DNA of 64,000 bases from Neobacillus rhizophilus (lineage in GTDB: Bacteria; Bacillota; Bacilli; Bacillales; Cytobacillaceae), in assembly GCF_018343535.1 (NCBI RefSeq), contig NZ_JAGYPF010000004.1, forward strand, positions 517,666-581,665, written 5' to 3'. The notes beneath the pieces are model-generated. The model searched no databases. It was not told the origin of the DNA and worked only from the letters and a program-made list of their open reading frames with translations. Below, piece after piece: positions 35,040 through 44,020 of the stretch (position 1 is the stretch's first letter; the number at the start of each line of letters is the position of its first letter). Position numbers and translations under genes: made by a program.

Positions 35040-36149
35040 ATGGAGAAGAAAATATGGAAATGGATATTGGATACTTTCCCGGATGATGGAATTGCCAATA
35101 TTGCGGATAATTTGATGATCAAAATAAAAGGTTTTCGCCAGTTAAATCCCCAGCAAGCAAATTTCAAAATGGTGAGAAACAGGATCATAAAGGAAGCGCT
35201 TAGTCAAAAGAATAGCAAAAAACTATATCATTTCTTTGATTCTATCGTCGAAGACCGTTCCGAAATCGAGTCGTTAAGAGGGAAAAGTATCGAGGAGCTT
35301 TTACAGGTGCTAGAAGAGGAAGGGCTGTATCCATCCATCTTACTTGGGGTGCTGCTGTCCAGTGAAGATGAGGAAGATCATGGGAAGGCTCAGGAAATAT
35401 ATATAAAACTCAAAGAGGAAGAAAAACTCGACCTGCTGGAAAAGCAAGTTGATGAAAAGCTTGCGAATGAAAGGGACGCAGATGTGCAGGAAACCTTGGA
35501 CGAGCTGGAGAAGGGGCTAAAAACAGCGCTTAAGGAAATCGAGAGGCTGGAAAAGAAGCTGAAGAAACTGGAACAAAAAAACGAGGAGCTAAAGACTAAA
35601 GAAGCAAGCAGCCAAGCAAGCCTCAAAAATGAAAGGAAAGAATGGAAAACCGAGAAAAAGGCATTCCAGCAGGAAATCCAATCTCTTAAGGCAGAGATGG
35701 GCTCTGTGCGTAATGATCGGAAGAGCGCTTCAGCAGAAAAGGAAGAAATACATAAAAAGATGGCCAAGCAAACAGAAACAGTGAAGTTGAAGGATGAAGA
35801 GATTAATAGGCTACATGCACGCGTCCTCAAATTAGAAACAGATTTAGAGAATCAGAATAATCAAAACAAATCAGGAAATGACAAGATAAAGGTTACGATG
35901 ATCGGTGACCCTTATTCAAGCAGATTGCTGAAGTATAACAAATTTGAACTAACCATTTTAAAAGGTTCAGAGTTTCAGGAAGAAAAAGGACAAACGGCAT
36001 TGGATCATGCCGATCAAGTCTGGCTTTTGACTTACAAAATCCCAAGAAGCGTTCAAAAACGAGTAAAATCCGTCGTGAAAAACAAACAAACGAAGGAATT
36101 TACGACATTTGCCGACTTGGAAGACCATATGCTGAAGGGGATGTTTTAA
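35040..36149 (+). CDS. System A gene 1: coiled-coil protein
   Basis: This 369-residue protein has three parts. The N-terminal helical domain (~1-115) contains 'WKWILDTFPDDGI', 'IKGFRQLNP' and 'LGVLLSSEDEEDH'. A very long Lys/Glu-rich coiled coil covers ~120-275. A small alpha/beta C-terminal domain (~283-369) runs 'KVTMIGDPYSS' to 'ADQVWLLTYKIP'. The paralogue at 44021 keeps the first and last domains and varies in the coil. I do not recognise a named family. It is the first gene of an operon with an McrB-like NTPase and a DUF2357 nuclease (one base to the next gene), so it is probably a sensor or scaffold of that complex (inference). GGAGGG precedes the ATG. Confidence 0.82.
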   Translation: MEKKIWKWILDTFPDDGIANIADNLMIKIKGFRQLNPQQANFKMVRNRIIKEALSQKNSKKLYHFFDSIVEDRSEIESLRGKSIEELLQVLEEEGLYPSILLGVLLSSEDEEDHGKAQEIYIKLKEEEKLDLLEKQVDEKLANERDADVQETLDELEKGLKTALKEIERLEKKLKKLEQKNEELKTKEASSQASLKNERKEWKTEKKAFQQEIQSLKAEMGSVRNDRKSASAEKEEIHKKMAKQTETVKLKDEEINRLHARVLKLETDLENQNNQNKSGNDKIKVTMIGDPYSSRLLKYNKFELTILKGSEFQEEKGQTALDHADQVWLLTYKIPRSVQKRVKSVVKNKQTKEFTTFADLEDHMLKGMF

Positions 36150-36150
36150 C

Positions 36151-38109
36151 GTGAACAAAACATGGAATACCAACTTGATAGGCGTCCTTGCCAGTGAGGA
36201 ATCGGTACAATACGCACTGCGTAAAAAAGCCATTTTTAAAAATGTACAAGATGTACTGCAGTTTTATGTAAGGATCATCAGTAAAACGCCAAGTAGTTTC
36301 CCGACTATCAAATTGATCACCTTCTTCGGAACGGATTTGGAAAAATGGGGCTTTGAAGGAAATCATCTGGAGGAAACGGAAGGCAGAAGGGCGGTCTATC
36401 GCTTCCTCGAGGATAACCTGCTGGTATTCAAACCGCAGCAGAAAATTCGCTACGATGGACAGGAAGTTTTTGACGGAACAGACCTGATCCTCATTCCAAA
36501 ATCGGAAAGGTATCATGAGGGGGTAAGTTTGACGCCAATGCCGATCTTTTCGGAAGAGGAGCATGGCATGACGCAGGTAGAATTTGAACTGCGCCTGCAA
36601 GCGGGTGAATGGTTGGGGAATATTGCTGGCATTTCCCATGAACAAAAAGACACACCGGAATATATCTTGTGGAAAACCAGCGATACAGTTTACACCGTTT
36701 ATGGAGAGTTTTCCGGTCACCACTACGGGGAAGAAGGATTTTCCTTTACCAGGAACAAGCTTTTGAAATCAGCTCCCTTTGATGAAGAGTGGCTCGATGA
36801 TTGTTACGAGGTTGATCATACGATGTTCGTACCGCACGAAATCTTTATGTACATCGATGGGACCATTGAAGCGGCGGAGCCTTTGGAGATTCCTTATAGA
36901 AAATCTCCCTTGATGGAGAAAACGGAGCAGCGTGTGGCGGCTGCACAAGCACAAACACTCGACCCTGTGGTAACTGTTGACCGGAGCCGTATGTCTGAAG
37001 CGGAATTGATGCAGGAATTCATCCGAACCACGATGGAACAGGGACTGCTTTATGACAAAAAGGATCTCTATAATTTTCATACAGCGATGAAATCTTCCAA
37101 CCTGGTTATCTTGGCCGGGATGAGCGGAACGGGCAAATCGAAGCTGGTCCAAGCCTATGCAAGGGCACTGGGGCTTACGGACGATTATCAGATGACATTG
37201 GTACCAGTCCGGCCTGCCTGGACGGATGATGCGGATGTCATTGGATATGCGGATACACTCAATGAACAGTACCGGCCGGGAGACTCCGGTGTCATCAACG
37301 CCCTGTTGAGTGCCAAGGACAACAGCAACAAGCTACATATTATCTGTTTTGACGAGATGAACCTGGCAAGGGTGGAGCATTACTTTTCCCAATTCCTTTC
37401 GGTGCTGGAGATGGAGGCGGGACCAGGCAGGGGCTTAAGGCTATATAATGACGATTTGAAAAGCCAGCTGAAGAATTCAGCGACATATCCGCCCGTCATC
37501 CCGATCGGTGATAACGTCATCTTCGTCGGAACGGTCAACCTGGATGAATCCACCTACCATTTTTCTGACAAGGTCCTGGATCGTGCAAACGTGATTACTC
37601 TTAATGTTCTTTCGTTTGATAGTCTTATGATGTTGACGAAAGAGATGAGGGAAACAACAAAGCCTGCTGGAGGGAACGGAACCGTTACCTTGGATCTGTT
37701 CGACAGCTACCGTGACAAAACCAAGGATATTCATATGAAGGAAAGTGAATTGACCCTGCTATGGGAAATCCATACCGAACTGCAGAAGATCAATAAAAAC
37801 CTGGGAGTCGGCCCAAGAATTGTCCGGCAAATCGATCAATACCTCAAGAACCTGCCTGACAGCAGCTGTTTCACGCGGGAAGAGGCATTCGATAAGCAAG
37901 TGGTGCAGCGAATCCTGACCAAGGTAAGGGGGCCGGAGGATCTCTTGAAAAGGTTCATCGGGATGTACGATACCGTCACAGAGAACATTGAAGCAAGCAT
38001 CCTGGGTGACTTATTGGACAAGTATCACGAGGTGTCCGAGTTCTACGACACCCGGAATGTCCTGGTTCAAAAGGCGAAAGAGTTGAAGCACAATGGCTAC
38101 ACCCTCTAA
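36151..38109 (+). CDS. System A gene 2: McrB-like AAA+ NTPase
   Basis: This 652-residue protein has a unique ~260-residue N-terminal region (likely specificity or recognition: 'NLIGVLASEE', 'DLEKWGFEGNHLEETEG'). After it comes an McrB-type AAA+ domain: Walker A GMSGTGKS near 324-331, 'DDADVIGYADTLNEQYRPGD', Walker B IICFDEMNLARVEHYFS near 398-415, and 'GTVNLDESTYHFSDKVLDRAN' split into the McrB-family Asn/Asp position (GTVNLDES) near 460. McrB proteins are GTP-driven translocases that power the McrC nuclease in type IV restriction. A GTG start has GAAGGGGATG upstream. The last 17 bases overlap the nuclease gene, ensuring coupled translation. Confidence 0.9.
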   Translation: MNKTWNTNLIGVLASEESVQYALRKKAIFKNVQDVLQFYVRIISKTPSSFPTIKLITFFGTDLEKWGFEGNHLEETEGRRAVYRFLEDNLLVFKPQQKIRYDGQEVFDGTDLILIPKSERYHEGVSLTPMPIFSEEEHGMTQVEFELRLQAGEWLGNIAGISHEQKDTPEYILWKTSDTVYTVYGEFSGHHYGEEGFSFTRNKLLKSAPFDEEWLDDCYEVDHTMFVPHEIFMYIDGTIEAAEPLEIPYRKSPLMEKTEQRVAAAQAQTLDPVVTVDRSRMSEAELMQEFIRTTMEQGLLYDKKDLYNFHTAMKSSNLVILAGMSGTGKSKLVQAYARALGLTDDYQMTLVPVRPAWTDDADVIGYADTLNEQYRPGDSGVINALLSAKDNSNKLHIICFDEMNLARVEHYFSQFLSVLEMEAGPGRGLRLYNDDLKSQLKNSATYPPVIPIGDNVIFVGTVNLDESTYHFSDKVLDRANVITLNVLSFDSLMMLTKEMRETTKPAGGNGTVTLDLFDSYRDKTKDIHMKESELTLLWEIHTELQKINKNLGVGPRIVRQIDQYLKNLPDSSCFTREEAFDKQVVQRILTKVRGPEDLLKRFIGMYDTVTENIEASILGDLLDKYHEVSEFYDTRNVLVQKAKELKHNGYTL

Positions 38110-39934
38110 TGGATTTGAAGTCATCTTTAACCAAAGATTAGGGAATCTGGACAACCCCATCACAGCAGGACCATTTTTTACGAATGAACATGATTTTTTT
38201 GAAAAAAGGGACGAATCCTTCATCGAAATAAAGGAATATTTAGCCGTATCAATCACTTTTCGTTCCAATCGGACGGATGCCCAGTTCTTCCTGGATGGTT
38301 TGGAAACCTTACCTGAGCCGAATCTGAAAACCGATTCGCAAGTAGGGGAAGTATACCTTTCACCTTCTGAAAATCCTGTCATCCTGTTCGATCACAATGA
38401 TGAATATTGCCCGTTGATTCCGGGCTTTTATCGGTTGATGGTGATTTATGATGGGACACGGTATTACAGCTGGGTAAAGGTTGTTCCGAAACAACTCGAG
38501 GAATCACAGTGGGAGCTGATGAAGCAGGAAGTGGAGCAGGAATTAAACGGTTTGGCGAGGGAGGTGCTTCTAAAAAAAACAGACCTAGATACCAGGATGG
38601 ATGGTATCCCACTGGGGCTGCTGGAGCAATTTTTCGTGATCAACAAGCGATTTTCCTCGGTGATGGCGGCGTTGACTGACCTGTATCGAAAGGTCAATTT
38701 TCGAATCAATAAAGGCTATACCTTTGTTTCCAAGGAGAGAACTAGATTCATAGACGATAAAACCATTCGTCATGCCGCCTTCCGCCCGAATAATGACCAG
38801 ACTTTCAAGGCACCAGTCAGTGAGGTTACCTATGACCTGCCGGAAAACCGTCTGGTTAAAAAAATCATCGAGTCCATTTCCAAGACGTTGACCAGCTTTA
38901 TCGAGGGGGTCGAAAGGACGGCAGGCAGCCTGACGGATCATCATTCTGCGAGTCCCGTCGAAACTTTTCCGCAAAAAGATATTACGTTGCTGGAGCTTGA
39001 AAAATTAAGCAGACTTGCTGGAAAGATGCGGGGAGCCATCCAGTGGATCAAGACAGCCCCATGGTATGAAAGTGTCGGTGTCTATCAAGAATCAGGGATC
39101 CCGCATGTGATGAACAGCGATCCCAGGTACCGTGCGATTTACCAGCTATATCGAGAACTCCATCAGGAGAAAAGCGAAGTGCGAACCTATCCATCCTATG
39201 CTTATCAGTGGAAACGTTCAGACAAGCTCTATGAGATTTGGGGATATATCCAGTTCATTAAGGCCCTCACGGGAGATGAATTAGCGTTTTCTCCAAAGAG
39301 CGGATGGATCTTCAATGAGGACTTTGGCACAAACGTTGGGTTTATTCCATCGCTTCCTTCCAATACGGAGGTAGTGATGAGGAAGGACAATCTGGAAATC
39401 GTGTTAGTCTATGAAGGACGCCTGCCGACACAGAGCAGGCAGGTAACAGCGAAACAACATTTATATACAAGGGGAACGCACACCACTCCGGATGCCAGGC
39501 TGGATGTCTATAAAGAGGATATCTATTTTGGCAGCATTATCGTCGACTTTAAGTACCGGCCAAGAAAAGCGATATGGGACGAAAATCTGATTTTCAACCA
39601 AAGGCAGAATGAGGTCATGCGACAGCTGGTCAGCTATAGTGATAATATTCATTCGAACTTCCTGTTTGGACCCGTCGGGAACCCGCTCATCAGCCGGTTC
39701 AGCCCGGTTCAGGAAGTATGGGCCGTTTATCCGAACCGTTTTGGTGCATCAAGAAGTCACGAATACGCTGATCATAAAGTGTGCTTAGTAGAACTGACAC
39801 CAGGTCAAATGAATGACCTCCTTGTTGATAAAATCAAGGTAGGTATTGATAGTCTTTTGGAGACAAGTGAACTGATGATGGCTACTGTACTGAAAGATGA
39901 TTCAGTTAAAGACTTGGGTTGGCAATTGGTTTAA
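38093..39934 (+). CDS. System A gene 3: DUF2357/PD-(D/E)XK McrC-like nuclease
   Basis: This 613-residue protein has a beta-rich N-terminal part, a long helical DUF2357-type middle ('VTYDLPENRLVKKIIESI'; 'TAPWYESVGVYQES'; 'RTYPSYAYQWKRSDKLYEIWG') and a C-terminal nuclease domain. The nuclease motif is Asp in ARLDVY near 470, then VDFKYR (Asp484-x-Lys486), followed by 'NEVMRQLVSYSDNI' as the usual Gln-bearing helix. Its partner NTPase and this architecture mark it as the McrC equivalent. All catalytic residues appear intact. Its ATG lies inside the end of the NTPase gene, an arrangement kept exactly in system B. Confidence 0.88.
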   Translation: MATPSNGFEVIFNQRLGNLDNPITAGPFFTNEHDFFEKRDESFIEIKEYLAVSITFRSNRTDAQFFLDGLETLPEPNLKTDSQVGEVYLSPSENPVILFDHNDEYCPLIPGFYRLMVIYDGTRYYSWVKVVPKQLEESQWELMKQEVEQELNGLAREVLLKKTDLDTRMDGIPLGLLEQFFVINKRFSSVMAALTDLYRKVNFRINKGYTFVSKERTRFIDDKTIRHAAFRPNNDQTFKAPVSEVTYDLPENRLVKKIIESISKTLTSFIEGVERTAGSLTDHHSASPVETFPQKDITLLELEKLSRLAGKMRGAIQWIKTAPWYESVGVYQESGIPHVMNSDPRYRAIYQLYRELHQEKSEVRTYPSYAYQWKRSDKLYEIWGYIQFIKALTGDELAFSPKSGWIFNEDFGTNVGFIPSLPSNTEVVMRKDNLEIVLVYEGRLPTQSRQVTAKQHLYTRGTHTTPDARLDVYKEDIYFGSIIVDFKYRPRKAIWDENLIFNQRQNEVMRQLVSYSDNIHSNFLFGPVGNPLISRFSPVQEVWAVYPNRFGASRSHEYADHKVCLVELTPGQMNDLLVDKIKVGIDSLLETSELMMATVLKDDSVKDLGWQLV

Positions 39935-40065
39935 GGTACTTTGCCGATGCTAACTATGTATTGAAATTTTTTTACACAAAGGGTTCTGAGATGGTACTTT
40001 CAGAATCAGATAGAAGAATAATGAACCTATCAAAATAATATTTAAACAAAAGTGATTCGGCTTCG

Positions 40066-40094
40066 AGGTTTACCGTTTTTGGTAAACCTTTTAC
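40066..40094 (+). terminator. Terminator hairpin after system A (AGGTTTACC type, copy 1)
   Basis: AGGTTTACC-GTTTTT-GGTAAACCT is followed by TTTTAC. Near-copies lie after system B (49005) and before the methyltransferase gene (51841). Confidence 0.8.
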
Positions 40095-40154
40095 TCATAA
40101 TTGTTCTTAATAACGAAATTTGTTGTATAATAATTAAAGATTGGGAGGAGGAAT

Positions 40155-40481
40155 ATGATGGATCAAAGGTATAGATTTCACAACCACGGTAATGAATTAA
40201 TTGAAAATATTCAAAAGGAATTAGGTTCCAGATTTTGGCCCGAATATCGCTTATCAGGTGTCACTTTTTATGGGAACAAAGGACGAATTCTGAAGATGGT
40301 TAATAGCTCTAAATGGCTTTATTTTGAGTTTAATGTTCCTGTTCCCACGGTTGATGGACTGGAAGTTCTAACTGAGAAGGAAGCAAGAGAGAAGCATATG
40401 GGTAGTTGCCGATGGGTCTATAAAGGGAATAGCTTAAATTCAGTTCAAGTGTTAATTAAAGAAGCGTTACAAAAATATTAA
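40155..40481 (+). CDS. Hypothetical small protein (108 aa)
   Basis: This soluble protein of unknown family begins MMDQRYRFHNHGNELIENIQ and contains 'GVTFYGNKGRILKMVNSSKW', a beta-hairpin-like core, and a C-terminal 'GSCRWVYKGNSLNSVQVLIKEAL'. It has no transmembrane segment and only one Cys. GGGAGGAGG lies shortly before the start; ATG at 40155 or 40158 are both possible. A TATAAT box at 40126, with a weak TTGTTC 19 bases further up, suggests its own promoter. It sits between system A and the DUF1643-like gene, so it may belong to the accessory part of the module. Confidence 0.65.
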   Translation: MMDQRYRFHNHGNELIENIQKELGSRFWPEYRLSGVTFYGNKGRILKMVNSSKWLYFEFNVPVPTVDGLEVLTEKEAREKHMGSCRWVYKGNSLNSVQVLIKEALQKY

Positions 40482-40536
40482 ACCTCTGAAAAACGAAAAT
40501 AAATTTTAAAAAAAGCGTTGAAAGGGGCAATTACGA

Positions 40537-41286
40537 TTGGTTTTAAAAAGTATAAAAACGGTCTCATTTGATTTTATTCCTCCAGAAGATTTAAAAAGAC
40601 AATACAAGGTGTTTGGGAATTTTTATAGTCTAGAACAAGAAGGCAGGAGTAATGGATATAGAAATGACTTACACATAATTGCTAAGGACTATTTTGATGT
40701 GCATGGTTTAAAACAGCCTATCAAGTTATTAGTAATCATGATGAATCCTGGCGAGTCGGCTCCGCTCTCTAGTAGCAATCGGATTCCTCATTTTACTAGG
40801 GAAATGGTAACCATGAGGGAGCATTGTTTAGATCCTATACCAACCAAGCCGGATAGAACTCAATACCAAGTTATGAGAATGATGAATGGGCTAGAAATCG
40901 AACATAGCAGAGTAATCAATATATCTGATATTAGAGATACTCAAAGTGGTAGCTTAGCCGTTGACCTAGAATCATTAAATTCGGACCTTCATAGTTTATT
41001 TTCGGTGGACCGACAACTGGAACTACAAATCATTTATTCTTCTTTAGCTGATGATGCTTTTATTTTTTTAGCGTGGGGAAGGGACATTATAGATTGTGAA
41101 CCATTTAAGCAGCTAGCTGAACGATGTTTTTCAAGCTTACCTAAGGACAAAGTGGTTTTAGGTATACCTGGAGAAGATTACTTAAAGTTCAAGCATCCTT
41201 TGTCAAGGGGAATTGGTGGTAATCCAAGGGAATGGTTGCGGGAAGCTGAGAATTGTTTTAATGAGTACTTTACAAATCTAAGTTAG
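40537..41286 (+). CDS. DUF1643-like protein (249 aa)
   Basis: The pattern 'LLVIMMNPGESAP', 'RVINISDIRDTQSG', 'FIFLAWGRDI' and the C-terminal 'GIPGEDYLKFKHPLSRGIGGNPREWL' resembles the DUF1643 group, whose members occur near restriction and mobile genes; activity is unknown. The match is by pattern. A TTG start (40537) follows GAAAGGGG by 11 bases. A decayed relative lies at 944-1113, with the MNGLEI and GGNP-EW segments still readable. It lies between the two McrB-like operons. Confidence 0.6.
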   Translation: MVLKSIKTVSFDFIPPEDLKRQYKVFGNFYSLEQEGRSNGYRNDLHIIAKDYFDVHGLKQPIKLLVIMMNPGESAPLSSSNRIPHFTREMVTMREHCLDPIPTKPDRTQYQVMRMMNGLEIEHSRVINISDIRDTQSGSLAVDLESLNSDLHSLFSVDRQLELQIIYSSLADDAFIFLAWGRDIIDCEPFKQLAERCFSSLPKDKVVLGIPGEDYLKFKHPLSRGIGGNPREWLREAENCFNEYFTNLS

Positions 41287-41297
41287 GGAGGATTTTT

Positions 41298-41532
41298 ATG
41301 TTTTTTTTTTAAGGAAAAGTCCAAAGAAGTATGGATGAACATTGATAAACCAACTAAGAAATGTACAATTCACTCACAATGTTCCTTTCTATCTAATAAG
41401 TCAGAAACAAAATATAAAGGATTAGGAGAGTTAAAAAGAGATGGCGGTTGGTTGAAATTTGACTCTACAAGTGAAGCAAGAGAGTATCATCAAGGTAATT
41501 ATGATTCATATTGCTTGATCGAACATTGTTAG
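41298..41532 (+). pseudogene. Small gene frame-shifted at a T10 run
   Basis: AGGGAGG lies seven bases before an ATG at 41298, followed by ten T and an immediate stop. With nine T the frame would run MFFFKEKSKEVWMNIDKPTK and on through the open frame to 41532 (ending YDSYCLIEHC), about 77 residues with several Cys (TKKCTIHSQCSF). The downstream ATG at 41335 has no ribosome binding site. Either the run has slipped in this genome, or expression relies on slippage, or the sequence has one T too many. Confidence 0.65.
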
Positions 41533-41578
41533 TTTTTATGCAAAATTTAGAGGAGCATTAATGGCTTTCTAGAAACAA

Positions 41579-41639
41579 GGACTGACCTTTAGAACACGAA
41601 AGCTTTTTAGTATTGGGCACCGGATCTTGTGGTCAGTCC
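41579..41639. repeat. Short GGACTGACC-bounded inverted-repeat element
   Basis: GGACTGACC (41579-41587) and GGTCAGTCC (41631-41639) bound 43 bases. A similar but inside-out element occurs at 49742-49796 and a half copy at 54788-54806. Confidence 0.5.
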
Positions 41640-41764
41640 CCAGGTCAATTAATGCCTTAACGGACCGGGGGATTGACTTAGAAGAAGTGAATTGTTAAAG
41701 TCAAAATCATTAGCTCCGCTATGAAGAACTAAAGGATGGGTAAGTTAAGGATATTTTTTAAATT

Positions 41765-41812
41765 AAAACCGAATCAGCAGCACCTCTATGGGATGCTGCT
41801 GATTCAGTTTAT
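41765..41812. terminator. Bidirectional terminator, twin of 8909-8957
   Basis: ACCGAATCAGCAGCA / TGCTGCTGATTCAGT stem. It lies ten bases past the stop of the minus-strand gene at 41822 and also closes the plus-strand accessory genes. Confidence 0.9.
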
Positions 41813-41821
41813 TAAGTGTGT

Positions 41822-43465
41822 TTAATAACTTGGCCAAGTAAAATCCTTCTTATAATAGGTATTCTTTAATTTGTCCAAGTCATATTCCCATTCACCTATG
41901 GCATAACTAAATTTAGTTGGGCCATTTTTTTGTCCTTTTCGTAAACGGACATTGTAAGCAATGGTGTAGGCCACTTTCTTTAAGCCTATCGCAGGGACAG
42001 CTTTTTCAAGAATGGCCCAACGCTTGACTCTTGTACGACCTGTAATTTGATATCCAAGTTTTTTTAGTTCACTATTTTCGTTTAAGACCAGTTGATCATG
42101 TGAAGAAGAGTCCGGATTGTGGCTGATCTCAGTACTTGGCCACTGAAACGTGTGAATAGTTTGTTCTTCTGGTTTTATTGGAGGTTGTATATGAGTCTCA
42201 ACAATAAAATTTTCAACTCTGATTATCTTGGGATCGTTTCTTTTATTTATTTCTTCCGCTAATTCTCTCGCAACGAATGCCTGCTTTTTCTTCCTTTTCT
42301 TTTTCCCTTCTTGTATATAGACAGTAACAGTAGCATACCCACCACTTGGCAAGTTACGTGTATCATTTGTATAAAAAGGAACCAAAACATCAGTCTTCTT
42401 TAATTTTAAATCCGTTATTAATTGATTAAGTTTAGTTGATTCCACCATTTGCAGTGGTTTCGTAATAACAGGAATAGTCGGCGCTGGTGTTTCCACGACT
42501 AAATAATCTAATTTTTGACGCACTTTTTGTACAATTCGTTCTGTCTCTTTTTTATCAAAGATTTTATTTTGTTCAAAACCGAGGATTAAATCTTTTTGCT
42601 TTTGTTTATTGTTTACCTTTTTAGCATTAATGCAGTCGTACATAAAAGTGTATAACTGAAAGATACTATTCTTTTCATCTAGCCATTTTCTAGATTCTTC
42701 TGTTCGATCAACTAGTTCTTGATCGAGGTCAAATAAGAACGAGTACCACAAAAAGAAGCAAAACTCTGCCTTTGAAACGTTAGAATCTAAGAAGCCCCAT
42801 TCCAGTTTAATTATATGGGCTAAAGCTTCCGCTAATTCAGACTCAAATTGGTAGGCCAATAATAGCTTTAAAAAGCGGATAATCATTTTTGGTTCATTAA
42901 TATAAAGGACACTTTCAAATAGTTCTGGATAATTCTCCTTCAAAAAATGCGTTAAATAAGCAGTATGATGGGTGCGCAGAATGGATAACAGCTTGATAAA
43001 GTTCGCCAAAATTACATCTGTATAATCACCTGCCAGATCCTCCTTAATTACATAATTGAAAATACAGTAGACAATTTTCTTTATCGTTTGGTCATCCTGC
43101 ATTAGTGGCTTGGGATTCCTGATAAGAATGTCCAAGGTGTAATGCACCTTTTCCAAGTCATCATTTTCAATACTATCCTGAAATTGTTCAAGCAATAATG
43201 TTAAATTATCAGAAGTTCCTAATGTCGATTCAACATTATTTGTTTCAATAGGTTTCAGTGGATCATTAATTTTTTCGGTTAATTGTCTATTTCTTAATAC
43301 AGTGAGTTCTTCCATTAACCCTTTTCTTTCTTCTTGTAAAACTTCTATATCCGCAATTAATTTTTTATTTTCTAATTCTAAGTGTTTAATTTTTTCTATA
43401 TAAGGGGCTAAAAGCTGCTGCAGTTCATTTTCAAGATTTGAAATGATTTTGCTTATGCTTGACAT
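41822..43465 (-). CDS. TWPS-family coiled-coil protein, partner of system A
   Basis: This 547-residue protein has an N-terminal coiled coil (~1-80, 'ISNLENELQQLLAPYIEK'), a helical repeat-like middle (~90-300, containing 'LYTFMYDCINAKKVNNKQKQ'), a linker with 'FQWPSTEI', and a conserved basic C-terminal domain of ~95 residues: 'LGYQITGRTRVKRWAILEK', 'GLKKVAYTIAYNVRLRKGQ', 'IGEWEYDLDKLKNTYY', ending DFTWPSY. The paralogue at 50011 is alike throughout. No catalytic motif is seen; the Arg/Lys-rich C-terminal domain could bind nucleic acid. The gene converges on system A, and a second one lies in the same relative place beyond system B, which suggests a functional link. Family not recognised. Confidence 0.78.
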   Translation of the reverse strand: MSSISKIISNLENELQQLLAPYIEKIKHLELENKKLIADIEVLQEERKGLMEELTVLRNRQLTEKINDPLKPIETNNVESTLGTSDNLTLLLEQFQDSIENDDLEKVHYTLDILIRNPKPLMQDDQTIKKIVYCIFNYVIKEDLAGDYTDVILANFIKLLSILRTHHTAYLTHFLKENYPELFESVLYINEPKMIIRFLKLLLAYQFESELAEALAHIIKLEWGFLDSNVSKAEFCFFLWYSFLFDLDQELVDRTEESRKWLDEKNSIFQLYTFMYDCINAKKVNNKQKQKDLILGFEQNKIFDKKETERIVQKVRQKLDYLVVETPAPTIPVITKPLQMVESTKLNQLITDLKLKKTDVLVPFYTNDTRNLPSGGYATVTVYIQEGKKKRKKKQAFVARELAEEINKRNDPKIIRVENFIVETHIQPPIKPEEQTIHTFQWPSTEISHNPDSSSHDQLVLNENSELKKLGYQITGRTRVKRWAILEKAVPAIGLKKVAYTIAYNVRLRKGQKNGPTKFSYAIGEWEYDLDKLKNTYYKKDFTWPSY

Positions 43466-44020
43466 GTCTCTAAAATCCCTTCAATTAAAATTTCCTACAA
43501 TAATTATAATAAAAAAAACGTTATAAAAGTTGGAAAATGTATCCTGTTGAACAACAGTACCATCCGGCAATTATCTCGTCATAGTAAATCAAGATATAGT
43601 CAAAAATAATAGTATTAAAAAAATGGAAGCATAATGGACATCACATATAGCATTTCGTTTTTGTGTTCAGCGAAATCAAATAAGGATGGCTGTTTGTAAA
43701 ATTTTCTGGATTTATGGCTCAGTTAATATTAATTGTTGATTTTCGGTTTGGTATGAGAATTAATAAGCGAAGAATTTTCGGCTAATGTATGTAGAGGAAG
43801 CTTAAGACGCAGATATAAGCGTAAATATTCGATTAACTGCTCTAAATAAGACAAAATCCAAAGAATTTGATCAGATAAGAGGAAAAACTCCCCTTATTTT
43901 TAAGGAAATATCGGTATTTCCCAATTTAAGCGAATTTTCTCCGTTTATTTTTCAAGCACAGTGAAATCGGCATTCAGTGATAACACCTAATTTATAAAAA
44001 AGTGAATGGGAGGGGAAAAA
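43466..44020. other. Spacer between the TWPS gene and system B
   Basis: About 550 AT-rich bases between divergent genes; it must contain promoters for both. No ORF, hairpin or repeat stands out. Confidence 0.4.
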
